Shown here: positions 33,571 to 42,113 of the stretch, piece after piece
Position numbering within the stretch: position 1 is the stretch's first letter
Layout of the letters: the number at the start of each line of letters is the position of its first letter
Assembly: GCA_963667575.2 (NCBI GenBank)
Contig: CAXXHY010000010.1
Location: forward strand, 1 to 64,000
Direction: 5' to 3'
Length of the DNA stretch: 64,000 nucleotides
DNA from: G963665495 sp963667575
GTDB taxonomy: Bacteria > Desulfobacterota > Desulfovibrionia > Desulfovibrionales > Desulfovibrionaceae
Notes under the pieces: generated by a model
The model's input: only the letters and a program-made list of their open reading frames with translations
The model's database searches: none
Told to the model about the DNA's origin: nothing
Translations under genes and position numbers: made by a program

Positions 33571-34623
33571 ATGAAAATATCCTGTGTCAGGTGTGGCAAA
33601 AAGATAGATTCACCCAATGTGTATTGCAAGGAATGCCAAAAAGACATGGGCATCGCCATTGGTTCGCCTCCGCGTTCCAAGCGGCGGTGGTACACGTATA
33701 TCATCATCTTGCTGATTATTGCATTTGCCGGATACTATGTGATGTATCTTGATCACGGTGAAATTGTTACAAAAATTTCCACAGTGGCCCAGGATGTCGA
33801 AAACAAAGCCGAGGAATTGAAACAGATAGTTTTCAATCAACTGCAGATTGAAGAAACCAAGGATGCGGATGCGCATCAGGAATTGGTTATTGCAGAAATT
33901 GCAGAAACCCAGAAGCTGGACCAAAGTACGCCCCAGGAGCCCAAGCGGGAACTTCCTGAAGTTTCTCAAAGCGATGAAGTAAAAGAACCATCTGTTGCAC
34001 CGGCTGCCGACGAGGCCGTGGGCGCTCCAGAAGAAAAATCAGAGACTGCAGTTCCCGACGCTACCCCCCCCGCGGAACCTGCAACGGAAGAAGTTAAGAC
34101 TGAAGCACCCAGCCAGGAGGCTGTGGCTGCAGAGCCCGCAGCCGAACAGCCGGAAAGTACTCCGGAGCAGCCAGTCGAGGCTCCGGCAACAAGCCCGGAA
34201 CAGACCGCATCCGACACAGAAGCGCCTCAGGAGTCAGCTGCAACCGTTGCCGAACAAGCGCCTGCGGAGACTCCGGAGCCGACAGCCCCGGCGGAACAAG
34301 TAGCTGCCAAGCCCGACAACCCCTTGTTGCATGTGGGCATTCAAATCTACTATTTGAAGAATAAGGGTGCAGACGTAAAAGTGCAGCAAAAATTGCAAGA
34401 AGCCGGTTACACCAATGTGGTTGCTCAAGGTAAATGGCCTGGAGCTTTCAACGATCAAAATGTCTTTTGTCGCAGTGAAGACCAGCCTGGTGTGAGTGAA
34501 ATCATGGCGATATTGGGTGACAACTGGTACCAGTACTACTTCAACGGCGAACGTATCAGCAGTATTGTCAAAAAGATTTTCCGGACAGACGAATCCATTC
34601 AATTTTTAATTATTCCGAAATGA
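33571..34623 (+). CDS. Membrane protein: zinc ribbon, one helix, Pro/Glu-rich linker, SPOR/LytR_C-like end
   Basis: A 350-residue protein. The N terminus has a small zinc ribbon with two pairs of Cys (CVRCGKK...YCKECQK). A basic stretch (PRSKRRWY) and one membrane helix (IIILLIIAFAGYYVMYL) come next. A low-complexity linker rich in Ala, Pro and Glu runs from about residue 105 to 250 and likely spans the periplasm. The final 95 residues (HVGIQIYYLKNKGADVKVQQKLQEAGYTNVV) look like a LytR_C or SPOR-type domain, commonly bound to cell-wall strands. The topology places the zinc ribbon in the cytoplasm. A signal from the wall to the inside is possible; this is inference. Confidence 0.8.
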   Translation: MKISCVRCGKKIDSPNVYCKECQKDMGIAIGSPPRSKRRWYTYIIILLIIAFAGYYVMYLDHGEIVTKISTVAQDVENKAEELKQIVFNQLQIEETKDADAHQELVIAEIAETQKLDQSTPQEPKRELPEVSQSDEVKEPSVAPAADEAVGAPEEKSETAVPDATPPAEPATEEVKTEAPSQEAVAAEPAAEQPESTPEQPVEAPATSPEQTASDTEAPQESAATVAEQAPAETPEPTAPAEQVAAKPDNPLLHVGIQIYYLKNKGADVKVQQKLQEAGYTNVVAQGKWPGAFNDQNVFCRSEDQPGVSEIMAILGDNWYQYYFNGERISSIVKKIFRTDESIQFLIIPK

Positions 34624-34708
34624 CGCGTTTGTAAGATTTTTTTCGAACGCAGTCTTGTGTCCCCATGCAGTGTGCTGCTCTGGAGATGTTCAGACGCTTC
34701 TTTCTGTA

Positions 34709-34723
34709 GTCTGATTTTTAGAC
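34709..34723. promoter_or_regulatory. Orphan copy of the ZraR-like activator palindrome
   Basis: GTCTGATTTTTAGAC differs at one base from GTCTAATTTTTAGAC (40936-40950) upstream of the sigma54 operon. No sigma54-like promoter or gene start lies close to it, so it may be coincidental. Confidence 0.3.
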
Positions 34724-34761
34724 TGTTCTGATCCCCATAAAACGAACTTGATGCATGTAAG

Positions 34762-34796
34762 AAAAGCCCCGACAGGCGACTGCCGGGGCTTTTTCA
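34762..34796. terminator. Bidirectional terminator
   Basis: Stem AAAAGCCCCG/CGGGGCTTTT with a 12-base loop and T tract; the A tract on the other side serves the minus strand, where the permease gene ends at 34832. Confidence 0.88.
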
Positions 34797-34831
34797 GTGA
34801 TTGGTTGCAGAGGCCGAGGTAGGGGCACCAT

Positions 34832-36040
34832 CTAATGGTCAAAGTAGTCGGCTCGCGGGTGGGTGTTGAGTATGTGGGTTTGCGCTCCCAATTCGTAGAT
34901 AAGCACAATGGCGAAAACTATTACGAGAAACCATCCGAAATAACGCCAGAAGCCTTTTTTATACTTGATCAGCAGCGCACCGGGAAGAATTCCAAAAATC
35001 AGGTCGATGCCTACGCCACCCACAAGACCTATGGCGTTCAGAAAGATATGGGGAAAGGCAAGGGCGATCACCAGTGGAGGGAAAAAAGTCAAAAAGGAAG
35101 AGAGCAGCTTGTTTTCCGTTTTCAGATAGGTGGAGCACAAATCACGGATAAAGCTGCTCAATGCCGTACCGTTGGCCATATAGGCCGCGGTCATTGCCAG
35201 CAAGGCAAAGACCAGCGAGCAGGTCATGAACATGGGGGTCTTCATGAGATGCGAAAGAGGCACTGTGGCCGGGACATTCGTATGATAGGCGGCCAGAATC
35301 GTGTTTCCGCCGGGTCCCCCCAGAGGAAGGGCTCCGATGACGACCACCACCCAGATGATATTCATGATAAGACCAATGCCAGTGCCCAGGGCAAAAGAAG
35401 TTCTGATGGCCTTTTGATCGAACTGCATGGAGCGGGCAAGGGTGGGGATCATATTGTGAAAATGAAAGGCCGTGACCACAATGGGAAGGGTGCTTGGTAA
35501 AAATCCCCAGTCACTAAAGCTCATCCGGGATGTTTTGACATCCCCGGCGCAGATAACGACCAGAATTGCGAACGTGATCCACATCAGGATCATTATCAGC
35601 GTGTTGCCGCGCCGCATGAGCGCCATACCGAACAGAGAAAGCACTGAGGCGAAAATGAAGAAAAGCAGTGCGAGCAGCCAGTGCGCTACCGGAAACAGAC
35701 TGTCGAGAACATCGGCTGCGCCGCTGATGTAGGCCACAAGCAGTCCGTACAGGATGATGATGTTGGCTACCACCGAAATCCATTTGCCGGCAGTACCCAG
35801 TTCGTGCTGGAAAAAAGTCGGCAGGTCAGCTGTTTCCGAGCGGGTCAGGCTTTCTTGCCCGGCCAGAATGCAGGCTGTGGAAAGCATGCAGATCCACATC
35901 AGTACGATGCCGAAAATCGATGGCCATAGCCCTGAAAGACCGGTTTTGATGGGCAGCGCGAGAATACCAGCTCCAAGCATGTTGCCGGTAACCACGAACG
36001 ACATGGAAAGAATCAGGCCAAAGCCGACCTTGTTTTTCAT
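34832..36040 (-). CDS. HAAAP-family amino acid permease, probably serine/threonine
   Basis: A 402-residue inner-membrane protein with 11 hydrophobic segments. The N terminus has the family's GNMLGAGILALPIKTGLSG signature; AFHFHNMIPTLARSM occurs in the middle. The HAAAP family includes SdaC and TdcC (serine/threonine with proton) and TyrP/TnaB (aromatic). Position directly downstream of a serine deaminase gene, 69 bases apart on the same strand, favours serine uptake. The substrate is inferred from context. Confidence 0.85.
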   Translation of the reverse strand: MKNKVGFGLILSMSFVVTGNMLGAGILALPIKTGLSGLWPSIFGIVLMWICMLSTACILAGQESLTRSETADLPTFFQHELGTAGKWISVVANIIILYGLLVAYISGAADVLDSLFPVAHWLLALLFFIFASVLSLFGMALMRRGNTLIMILMWITFAILVVICAGDVKTSRMSFSDWGFLPSTLPIVVTAFHFHNMIPTLARSMQFDQKAIRTSFALGTGIGLIMNIIWVVVVIGALPLGGPGGNTILAAYHTNVPATVPLSHLMKTPMFMTCSLVFALLAMTAAYMANGTALSSFIRDLCSTYLKTENKLLSSFLTFFPPLVIALAFPHIFLNAIGLVGGVGIDLIFGILPGALLIKYKKGFWRYFGWFLVIVFAIVLIYELGAQTHILNTHPRADYFDH

Positions 36041-36109
36041 GTATCCCCCTGGTGTATATGTGTTCGTCTGGTTAAGAGCCTTAAGCCGGGATGTACTGTC
36101 ACAGAAGGA

Positions 36110-37474
36110 TCAGCACAAAACCATGCTTACAGCCAGCCCGCCTTTGGAGGTTTCGCGGTATTTCGAATTCATATCGCGTCCGCATTCGGCCATGGCCCGG
36201 ATAGTCGCATCCAGTGGCACTTTCTGATAGGCCTGCACGCCGTTCATGGCAATGAGGTAGGCATTGTATGCCTTGACGGCGCCCATGGCATTGCGTTCGA
36301 TGCACGGTATCTGGACGTATCCGCCCACAGGATCGCAGGTCAGGCCGAGGTGGTGTTCCAGAGCCACGGATGCGGCATGTTGTATGGCGTATGTCGAACC
36401 ATTGTGCGCGCAGGCCAGCAGCGCGGCAGCCATGCTGGAAGCAGTACCCACTTCTCCCTGGCAGCCCACGTCCGCGCCGGCAATGGACGCGTTGCTTTTG
36501 CATAGAAAACCCACCAGTGTGGCGGCAAGCAGCCCGCGTCGAATTGCCTTGTGACTCAGTTTCAATTCGTTCCGCATCATATATATGATACCCGGTAATA
36601 CACCGGAGGCTCCGCAGGTGGGAGCGGTCACAATGCGGTGTCCTGCGGCGTTTTCTTCGGAAGCGGCCAGTGCGTAGGCATCCAGGCTGGAGAAAAAGCA
36701 GTCCTGTCTTGAGGTCAGAGCACAGGCTCGTTCGTACAGGCAGGAGGCCTTGCGGTATAAACCTATGGGCCCGGGGAGAACGCCTTCCGCATCCAGACCG
36801 GATTTGACGGCCCCGTCCATGGCCTCGATGATCTGATCCAGCCCTTCAAGTATGGTGTTCCTGTCCGCACCCGTGATGGCGGTTTCGTTGGCCAGCATCA
36901 TGTCCCAGACAGCCAGCCCGTTGGCATTGAGCAGTTTTTCCACATCCGCCATGTTCGAATAGGCATGAACGGGTTTGCCGCGTTCGTCCGGCGCCCATCC
37001 CTTCCATTGGATGAATCCGCCCCCAACGGAATAATACTCGCGGGAAAGCAGTTCGTTGCCCTGGGCGTCTTTCAGGGTGATGATCATGACATTGCTGAAT
37101 TCGCCCTCAGGTTCGGGATTTCCGAAAACAACGTCCGCAGGAGCAATAGTCAGTTCGGCACCTTTGATCGCAACGGGATTGGCCGTGTCAGGGTGTTCGG
37201 CAAGCGCATCCAGCACCGAGGCCGGACATTGTTCCGGTGAGTTGCCCATCAAACCGGCCACTGCGGCACGATCCGTACCATGGCCTTTGCCTGTGGCGCT
37301 CAGACTTCCTTTGAGTTCAACATTTACGGAGGTAGCCGCGGAAATTGTATCAGAATGAAGGCCGGCGGCCAGTTGGATGAAATTGTAGCCGGCTGCCATG
37401 GGCCCGATGGTGTGCGAACTGGATGGTCCGGGCCCTATTTTCAGAAGTTCGAATATGGAAAGGTCAATAGCCAT
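36110..37474 (-). CDS. sdaA: L-serine ammonia-lyase, Fe-S type
   Basis: Start at ATG 37474, with AGGAG just upstream; 17 codons further up the frame are open but lack a ribosome site. A 454-residue single-chain enzyme converting serine to pyruvate and ammonia. The beta domain is first (IGPGPSSSHTIGPMAAGYNF, GHGTDRAAVAGLMG) and the alpha domain second, with cluster Cys residues in TAPTCGASGVLPG, GLTCDPVGGYVQIPCIERN and the C-terminal Cys (SMVLC). The final Cys is known to reach into the cluster in this family. The oxygen-sensitive cluster fits an anaerobe. The adjacent permease likely supplies serine. Confidence 0.94.
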   Translation of the reverse strand: MAIDLSIFELLKIGPGPSSSHTIGPMAAGYNFIQLAAGLHSDTISAATSVNVELKGSLSATGKGHGTDRAAVAGLMGNSPEQCPASVLDALAEHPDTANPVAIKGAELTIAPADVVFGNPEPEGEFSNVMIITLKDAQGNELLSREYYSVGGGFIQWKGWAPDERGKPVHAYSNMADVEKLLNANGLAVWDMMLANETAITGADRNTILEGLDQIIEAMDGAVKSGLDAEGVLPGPIGLYRKASCLYERACALTSRQDCFFSSLDAYALAASEENAAGHRIVTAPTCGASGVLPGIIYMMRNELKLSHKAIRRGLLAATLVGFLCKSNASIAGADVGCQGEVGTASSMAAALLACAHNGSTYAIQHAASVALEHHLGLTCDPVGGYVQIPCIERNAMGAVKAYNAYLIAMNGVQAYQKVPLDATIRAMAECGRDMNSKYRETSKGGLAVSMVLC

Positions 37475-37654
37475 TGCATTCTCCTGTTGCATGCGTACGC
37501 TGAAACCAAATGATTTTGCGAACAAATATGTGCGGTTAGAATATGCCCTAAATGTTCTGGACAGGCAAGCAGCAGTCTGCCAGGGCGACTATTGAAAACA
37601 GGTGACTTTAGAAAAAAGCCATTCAAGATAGTATGAAAAATGAGATTTTTTAGA

Positions 37655-37680
37655 ACGGGCGTTGCGTACGCAACGCCCGT
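37655..37680. repeat. Perfect 26-bp palindrome between convergent ends
   Basis: ACGGGCGTTGCG and CGCAACGCCCGT with only TA between them. It lies eight bases beyond the end of the sigma54 regulator gene and about 180 bases from the serine lyase start. No T run follows, so it might be a terminator of the stem-only kind or a protein site. Confidence 0.6.
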
Positions 37681-37687
37681 AAGCCGG

Positions 37688-39058
37688 TTATTTGGGAAGG
37701 TTGATGTCGTATTTTTTGATTTTGTTGTCCAGGGTAGTCCGCGTGATGTTCAATAATTTTGCAGCTTCACTTTTATTCCCGGATGTTTGCGCGAGTGTTT
37801 CCTCAATGGCCAGCTTTTCCACTTCCTGCAGAGATTTGCCAGCCATACTCAGGTTGCCTTGGATTTCACTGTCGCAGGTGGCTTCAGTTTCGGCAATGGC
37901 AGTCGGCAGATCGCGTTCGGAAAGATATTCTCCCACAGAAAGGATTACTGCACGCTCAACGGCATTTTCCAGTTCGCGGACATTGCCCGGCCAGCAATAA
38001 TGGACAAGTCTGTCCATGGCCGACGGGGTAAATCCTTTGACGGCTTTTCTGTTCTTTTGGGAAAATTTTTTCAGGAAATGATCGGCCAGCAAAGGAATGT
38101 CGTCAGAGCGCTCCCGTAAAGCCGGGATGCGCAGATTGACCACGTTCAGACGATAGTAGAGGTCTTCCCGAAAATTTCCCTTTTCCGCCTCGGCGAGCAG
38201 ATCCCTGTTGGTGGCGGCGATGATCCGGACGTCAACCTTGATGGGGCGGTCGCTGCCCACCCGCTGGATCTCGCGTTCCTGAATGGCCCGCAGCAGCTTT
38301 GATTGCATGGGCAGGGGGATTTCTCCCACCTCGTCCAGAAATATGCTGCCCTTGTCCGCTTGCATGAACCTTCCGTCGCGTCGTTTGTCCGCGCCGGTAA
38401 AAGCTCCTTTTTCATGTCCGAACATTTCGGACTCCAGAAGCGTTTCGGTCAACGCGGCGCAATTGACCGTGACCAGCAAGGCGTCCTTGCGGCTGCTGTT
38501 GGCATGGATGGCCCGGGCGAACAATTCCTTGCCCGTACCGCTTTCGCCGAAAATAAGCACGGTGGCCTCTGTTGCGGCAACGGTTTTGACCATTTCCACA
38601 AGTTCCCGGATAGGGCGGCTTTTGCCGATGATGTGCTGCAAACTGGCGTCTTCGGATATGCGCTGTTTCAGGCTTTTGTTTTCTTTCAGCAGTTCCTGAT
38701 GTTCCAGCGAACGATCTAGAGTGAGTTTCAGTTCGTCAAAATTCAGTGGTTTGGTCAGGTAGTCGTAAGCACCGAGTTTCATGGCCTCCACGGCAGTACC
38801 CACGGAGGAATAGGCGGTCATGATGATAACCGGGATGGCCGGGTTGATTTTTTTGATTTCACTCAGCGCTTCGATGCCGCCCACATTGGCCATGCGTACG
38901 TCCATCAGTACGGCATCGCAAGGGGATTCCTTGACCTTTTCTATGGCATCGGCGCCGTCTTCTACTCCCACCGGACGATGCCCCCAACCGGATAGAATGG
39001 TCAGAAGCATGGACAAGTGAGCTTTGTCGTCATCAACAACCAAAATGGATGCACTCAT
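37688..39058 (-). CDS. Sigma54-dependent response regulator, ZraR/NtrC type
   Basis: A 456-residue activator with three domains: receiver (1-120, ILVVDDDKAHLSML, VLMDVRMANVGG with the phospho-Asp, YLTKPL), AAA+ sigma54 interaction domain (about 140-375; Walker A GESGTGKELFARAIH, GAFTGADK which contacts sigma54, Walker B GSIFLDEVGEI, R-finger region NFREDLYYRLNVV), and a Fis-type helix-turn-helix (EETLAQTSGNKSEAAKLLNITRTTLDNKIKKY). It pairs with the kinase encoded ten bases upstream and should activate the divergent sigma54 operon. Confidence 0.95.
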   Translation of the reverse strand: MSASILVVDDDKAHLSMLLTILSGWGHRPVGVEDGADAIEKVKESPCDAVLMDVRMANVGGIEALSEIKKINPAIPVIIMTAYSSVGTAVEAMKLGAYDYLTKPLNFDELKLTLDRSLEHQELLKENKSLKQRISEDASLQHIIGKSRPIRELVEMVKTVAATEATVLIFGESGTGKELFARAIHANSSRKDALLVTVNCAALTETLLESEMFGHEKGAFTGADKRRDGRFMQADKGSIFLDEVGEIPLPMQSKLLRAIQEREIQRVGSDRPIKVDVRIIAATNRDLLAEAEKGNFREDLYYRLNVVNLRIPALRERSDDIPLLADHFLKKFSQKNRKAVKGFTPSAMDRLVHYCWPGNVRELENAVERAVILSVGEYLSERDLPTAIAETEATCDSEIQGNLSMAGKSLQEVEKLAIEETLAQTSGNKSEAAKLLNITRTTLDNKIKKYDINLPK

Positions 39059-39068
39059 TCTTTATACC

Positions 39069-40874
39069 TTATTGTATCAGGGGAATACGCAAAACAAAGT
39101 GCGTACCGCCAGGCCCCGTGTGTTCTATCTCAATGCTGCCGCCATGGGCTTCGACAATTTTCTGGACAATGGCCAGGCCCAGTCCGGTGCCGGTTGTTTT
39201 TGTCGTGAAATAGGGATCAAAGATCTTTTTTTGAGCATCCTCCGGAAGCCCTGATCCGGTATCCTTGATGGACAGGATCAGTGTGTCTTGAATTTTCCGG
39301 GCCCCCACATCCAGAGTGCCTCCCTGAGGCATGGCCTGAATGGCATTGACATAGAGATTGATCAGCGCCTGGGTCAGCCTGTCCGGATCCACCTGAACGG
39401 ATTCCAGCGCATGGTCGATTTCAGTGACTATGCGTACGTTGGCCGCGTCGGCTTCTTGTTTTACCAGACGCAGCGAGCTTTCCAGCAGGTCTGCAATTTT
39501 AGTTTCAGACAGTTTGATGTCGGCCGGCCGGGTCATTTCCAGTAGTTCGCTGATGACGCGGTTGAGGCGATCGACTTCCGCAGTCATTACCTGCGCAGCC
39601 TTGCGGTTTTCACTTTCCGCAGGAAAGAGCGAGCCGAAATAGGTGGCATAGCCTTTTATGGAGCTGAGCGGATTGCGTACTTCGTGCGCGACTCCTGCTG
39701 CCAGGCGTCCGATAGCGGCCATTTTGTCTTTTTTGCGTACTTCTTCCTGGAGTTGACGAATCTGACTCAAATCACGCAGCAGAATCAACAAGCCGACATA
39801 GCCGCCGTCTTCCGTACGTATCTCGGTAATAGCGGCGGTCGCTGGCATCATCTGACCATCAACTTGTTGCAACTCCAGCTCTTTTTCTACAACAGGATGA
39901 CCTTTCCCCAGAAGCTTGTGCAGATCCCAGAGGTCGGAAGGCAGCAGATCCGCAGCTTTTTTCCCTTTGCTCTTCGATTCCCGTACGTCGAGCATCCTTT
40001 CGGCAATGGCGTTGATAAACGATACGCGGCTATCCGGTCCGCAGACAACAATGCCTTCAGGCATTGTCGAGACGATCTCCCCGGCCAGGGCGCGCGTATC
40101 CTGCAACAATTTGCGGGAGCGCGCGTAGCTTTGCGCCCAGAACAGGGAAACCACTCCGACCAGACCGAGCAACAGCAAAATACTGGAAATAAGCAAGGTC
40201 TGGCGGTTGTCTTTGGCAATGGCTTCATTGAAAGGCGAGGCGTCCATGCCGATGAAGATGACCGGACGCTTATCCGGGTCCAGGAGTCTGTTCTGCTGGA
40301 GTCCGCGCATCCAGGTCGGGCAGCAATCAAAGTCTTTTTCCGAAGTCTCAGAGTTCATACCGTGATGCATGTGCCCTCTGTGGCGTCCGTTACCTCCCCG
40401 AGTGGAGAATCGATTGCCGCGAATGGGGATGAAGAGTTTGTAGGCTTCGAATGCTTCCGGCTCATCCTGCTGCTTGGCCATACGCCATTGGGTTTTATTG
40501 GAGGCTTTCAGGCTGGCAAGAACCTCTGGCGGCATGAATTGTTTGCCGATTTTTGCCAGGTCATTGTGGGCCAGGATGACTCCTGATGGAGCCACAATGG
40601 CTATATACAAAATATCAGGCAGTGAAGCGGTTTCCCGCAGCAGCGTCTGCATGTCGGGACCGGTCCCGAACATTCCCATCATTCCTGTCCGGGCGCCCGC
40701 CTCAAAAGATTTGATCAGGGCCGCGCCTTTTTCGCCCAGCACCCTGCCCATGTATTGCTTTTCCCGGTGGTAGTTCATCCAGGCCAGTGCGAGCACCACG
40801 GCTACCAGAATGAGGCTGATGCCTATGGCCGCCCAGGATGAAACAAAACCCGGTGTCCTTTGTTCGTGTGTCAT
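39069..40874 (-). CDS. Sensor histidine kinase, ZraS-like with His-rich sensor region
   Basis: A 601-residue membrane kinase. Two helices (about 14-34 and 240-260) enclose a periplasmic sensor of about 200 residues. This contains RGGNGRHRGHMHHG and two Cys (DCCPTWMRG), plausible metal ligands. A PAS domain (VSTMPEGIVVCGPDSRVSFINAIAERML), HisKA (AAGVAHEVRNPLSSIKGYATY) and HATPase (LYVNAIQAMPQGG, DTGSGLPEDAQKKIFDPYFTTKTTGTGLGLAIV) follow. ZraS senses zinc in E. coli. Here the His/Cys insert and the His-rich target genes support metal sensing, but which metal is open. It is in an operon with its regulator. Confidence 0.92.
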   Translation of the reverse strand: MTHEQRTPGFVSSWAAIGISLILVAVVLALAWMNYHREKQYMGRVLGEKGAALIKSFEAGARTGMMGMFGTGPDMQTLLRETASLPDILYIAIVAPSGVILAHNDLAKIGKQFMPPEVLASLKASNKTQWRMAKQQDEPEAFEAYKLFIPIRGNRFSTRGGNGRHRGHMHHGMNSETSEKDFDCCPTWMRGLQQNRLLDPDKRPVIFIGMDASPFNEAIAKDNRQTLLISSILLLLGLVGVVSLFWAQSYARSRKLLQDTRALAGEIVSTMPEGIVVCGPDSRVSFINAIAERMLDVRESKSKGKKAADLLPSDLWDLHKLLGKGHPVVEKELELQQVDGQMMPATAAITEIRTEDGGYVGLLILLRDLSQIRQLQEEVRKKDKMAAIGRLAAGVAHEVRNPLSSIKGYATYFGSLFPAESENRKAAQVMTAEVDRLNRVISELLEMTRPADIKLSETKIADLLESSLRLVKQEADAANVRIVTEIDHALESVQVDPDRLTQALINLYVNAIQAMPQGGTLDVGARKIQDTLILSIKDTGSGLPEDAQKKIFDPYFTTKTTGTGLGLAIVQKIVEAHGGSIEIEHTGPGGTHFVLRIPLIQ

Positions 40875-40904
40875 GATTTGTCCTTAGCGCTTTCGCCTTA
40901 AAAT

Positions 40905-40950
40905 GTCTAATCTTGGGACAGTGTATTCATTTTGTGTCTAATTTTTAGAC
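40905..40950. promoter_or_regulatory. Two spaced activator sites for ZraR-like regulator
   Basis: GTCTAATTTTTAGAC at 40936-40950 is a perfect six-base inverted repeat around TTT. GTCTAATCTTGGGAC at 40905-40919 shares its left half and keeps the terminal GAC. Their starts are 31 bases apart, about three helix turns, as usual for enhancer sites of sigma54 activators. They lie about 100-145 bases upstream of the -24/-12 promoter. Confidence 0.65.
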
Positions 40951-41048
40951 TTTTTGAACCGCATAAACAGTGTCCGACAGAGCTGCTTTTTGGGATATCT
41001 TTTTGATTAATTTAATTATTTTAGTATCTTATAATTTAAAATTTGAGT

Positions 41049-41065
41049 TTGGCATTGCTTTTGCC
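41049..41065 (+). promoter_or_regulatory. Sigma54 (-24/-12) promoter
   Basis: TTTGGCATTGCTTTTGCC: GG at 41051-41052, exactly ten bases, GC at 41063-41064, close to the consensus TGGCAC-N5-TTGC. It precedes a run of His/Gly-rich genes. Confidence 0.82.
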
Positions 41066-41117
41066 TTAGTGAATGCAAAGCCTGTTCACAATTACTAAAT
41101 GAAAAGGAAAAAATAAC

Positions 41118-41336
41118 ATGAAAAAGATAATTTTTGCTCTGGCTCTGGTTTTTACTCTTGGTTTCGGACTGAATGCAGTCAATGCCCAGGCCGGGTGCGG
41201 TGGGTACGGTTACGGAACCTCTGACCACAGTGGCTATCACCATGGAAGCTACGGCAATTCCAACGACGGCTATCATCATGGCGGTAACCATCACGGCGGC
41301 TACGGCAATCTCAACGGCAATGGGTATCACCAATAA
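41118..41336 (+). CDS. Small exported Gly/His-rich protein
   Basis: A 72-residue product: a clean signal peptide (KKIIFALALVFTLGFGLNAVNAQA) and a mature part of about 48 residues made almost only of Gly, His, Tyr, Asn and Ser (SGYHHGSYGNSNDGYHHGGN). One Cys is present. It has no recognisable fold; the spaced HH pairs suggest metal binding in the periplasm. It is the first gene after the sigma54 promoter. Its signal peptide is nearly the same as that of the next gene, which points to a partial duplication. Confidence 0.8.
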   Translation: MKKIIFALALVFTLGFGLNAVNAQAGCGGYGYGTSDHSGYHHGSYGNSNDGYHHGGNHHGGYGNLNGNGYHQ

Positions 41337-41401
41337 AGGGCAGGGCTTCAGCTTTTTAAGCGTAAGGTCTGTTTAAACACACCAACTTGGAGGAACATAT
41401 C

Positions 41402-41860
41402 ATGAAAAAGACTATTCTCGCACTGGCACTGGTTCTCGGTCTTGGCATCGGTTTGAACGCTACCAATGCGTTGGCCTGGTGCGGCGGTTACGGCAATGGA
41501 AACGGCGCCGGGTATCACCATAGAGGTGGCGGTATGGGCGGCGGTATGGGTGGCGGTTGTAATTTCGCAGCCATGCAGAACAATCCTGATTTTCAGAAAT
41601 TTCTGGATGCCACCAAAGAACTCAGGGCTTCACTTGCTGCCGATCGCGGTGAATTCCGGGCCCTGATGGCCGGTCAGAATCCTGACCCCGCGCGTGCCAG
41701 GGCATTAAGCGAAAGTATTTTCACGAAAAGAACCGAACTTGCAGAAAAGGCCCAGGCAATGAACGTCTCCTGGAATTGCAGAGGAGCCGGCATGGGCTAC
41801 GGACAGGGTGCCGGATGTAATGGAACCGGACCTGGCCCTCGCAAGGGAATGAGAAACTAA
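41402..41860 (+). CDS. Periplasmic ZraP/CpxP-like metal-binding protein
   Basis: A 152-residue exported protein with a TTGGAGGAAC site. After the signal peptide the mature chain has Gly-rich ends (CGGYGNGNGAGYHHRGGGMG; GAGMGYGQGAGCNGTG) around a helical hairpin (about 55-125: NPDFQKFLDATKELRASLAADRGEFRALMAGQNPDPARARALSESIFTKRTELAEKAQ), which is the ZraP/CpxP heavy-metal resistance fold. ZraP in E. coli is a zinc-dependent periplasmic chaperone controlled by ZraSR. The divergent sensor and regulator make the same circuit likely here. Confidence 0.88.
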   Translation: MKKTILALALVLGLGIGLNATNALAWCGGYGNGNGAGYHHRGGGMGGGMGGGCNFAAMQNNPDFQKFLDATKELRASLAADRGEFRALMAGQNPDPARARALSESIFTKRTELAEKAQAMNVSWNCRGAGMGYGQGAGCNGTGPGPRKGMRN

Positions 41861-41909
41861 ATGCAGTTTGGCGGGGAAAGGCTCACCTTTCCCCGCCGGA
41901 AAAGGATGG

Positions 41910-42101
41910 ATGGATATGCGACATCTACGAAAACTCGGCTCGATGTTTATTGTAATTTTAGGAATACTGTTTTTGGCTGGCTGCGGACGCCATTGGCCAG
42001 CCAACGGATATGGTCCTCACGGTTTTCACCAGGGGATGGCACCAGGTGGCTGGGAGAGATCAGGTTACTGCGCTGACGACAGTTTTTGGGACGGCAGATA
42101 A
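41910..42101 (+). CDS. Small lipoprotein, Gly/His-rich
   Basis: A 63-residue product with AAAGGATGG before ATG 41910. The N terminus (MRHLRKLGSMFIVILGILFLAGC) ends in a lipobox LAGC. The short mature region (GRHWPANGYGPHGFHQGMAPGGW) is rich in Gly, His and Trp and has one more Cys. It has no known family. Its place between the ZraP-like and SHOCT genes suggests a role in the same metal response. Confidence 0.68.
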   Translation: MDMRHLRKLGSMFIVILGILFLAGCGRHWPANGYGPHGFHQGMAPGGWERSGYCADDSFWDGR

Positions 42102-42113
42102 AAGGAGAAGATC

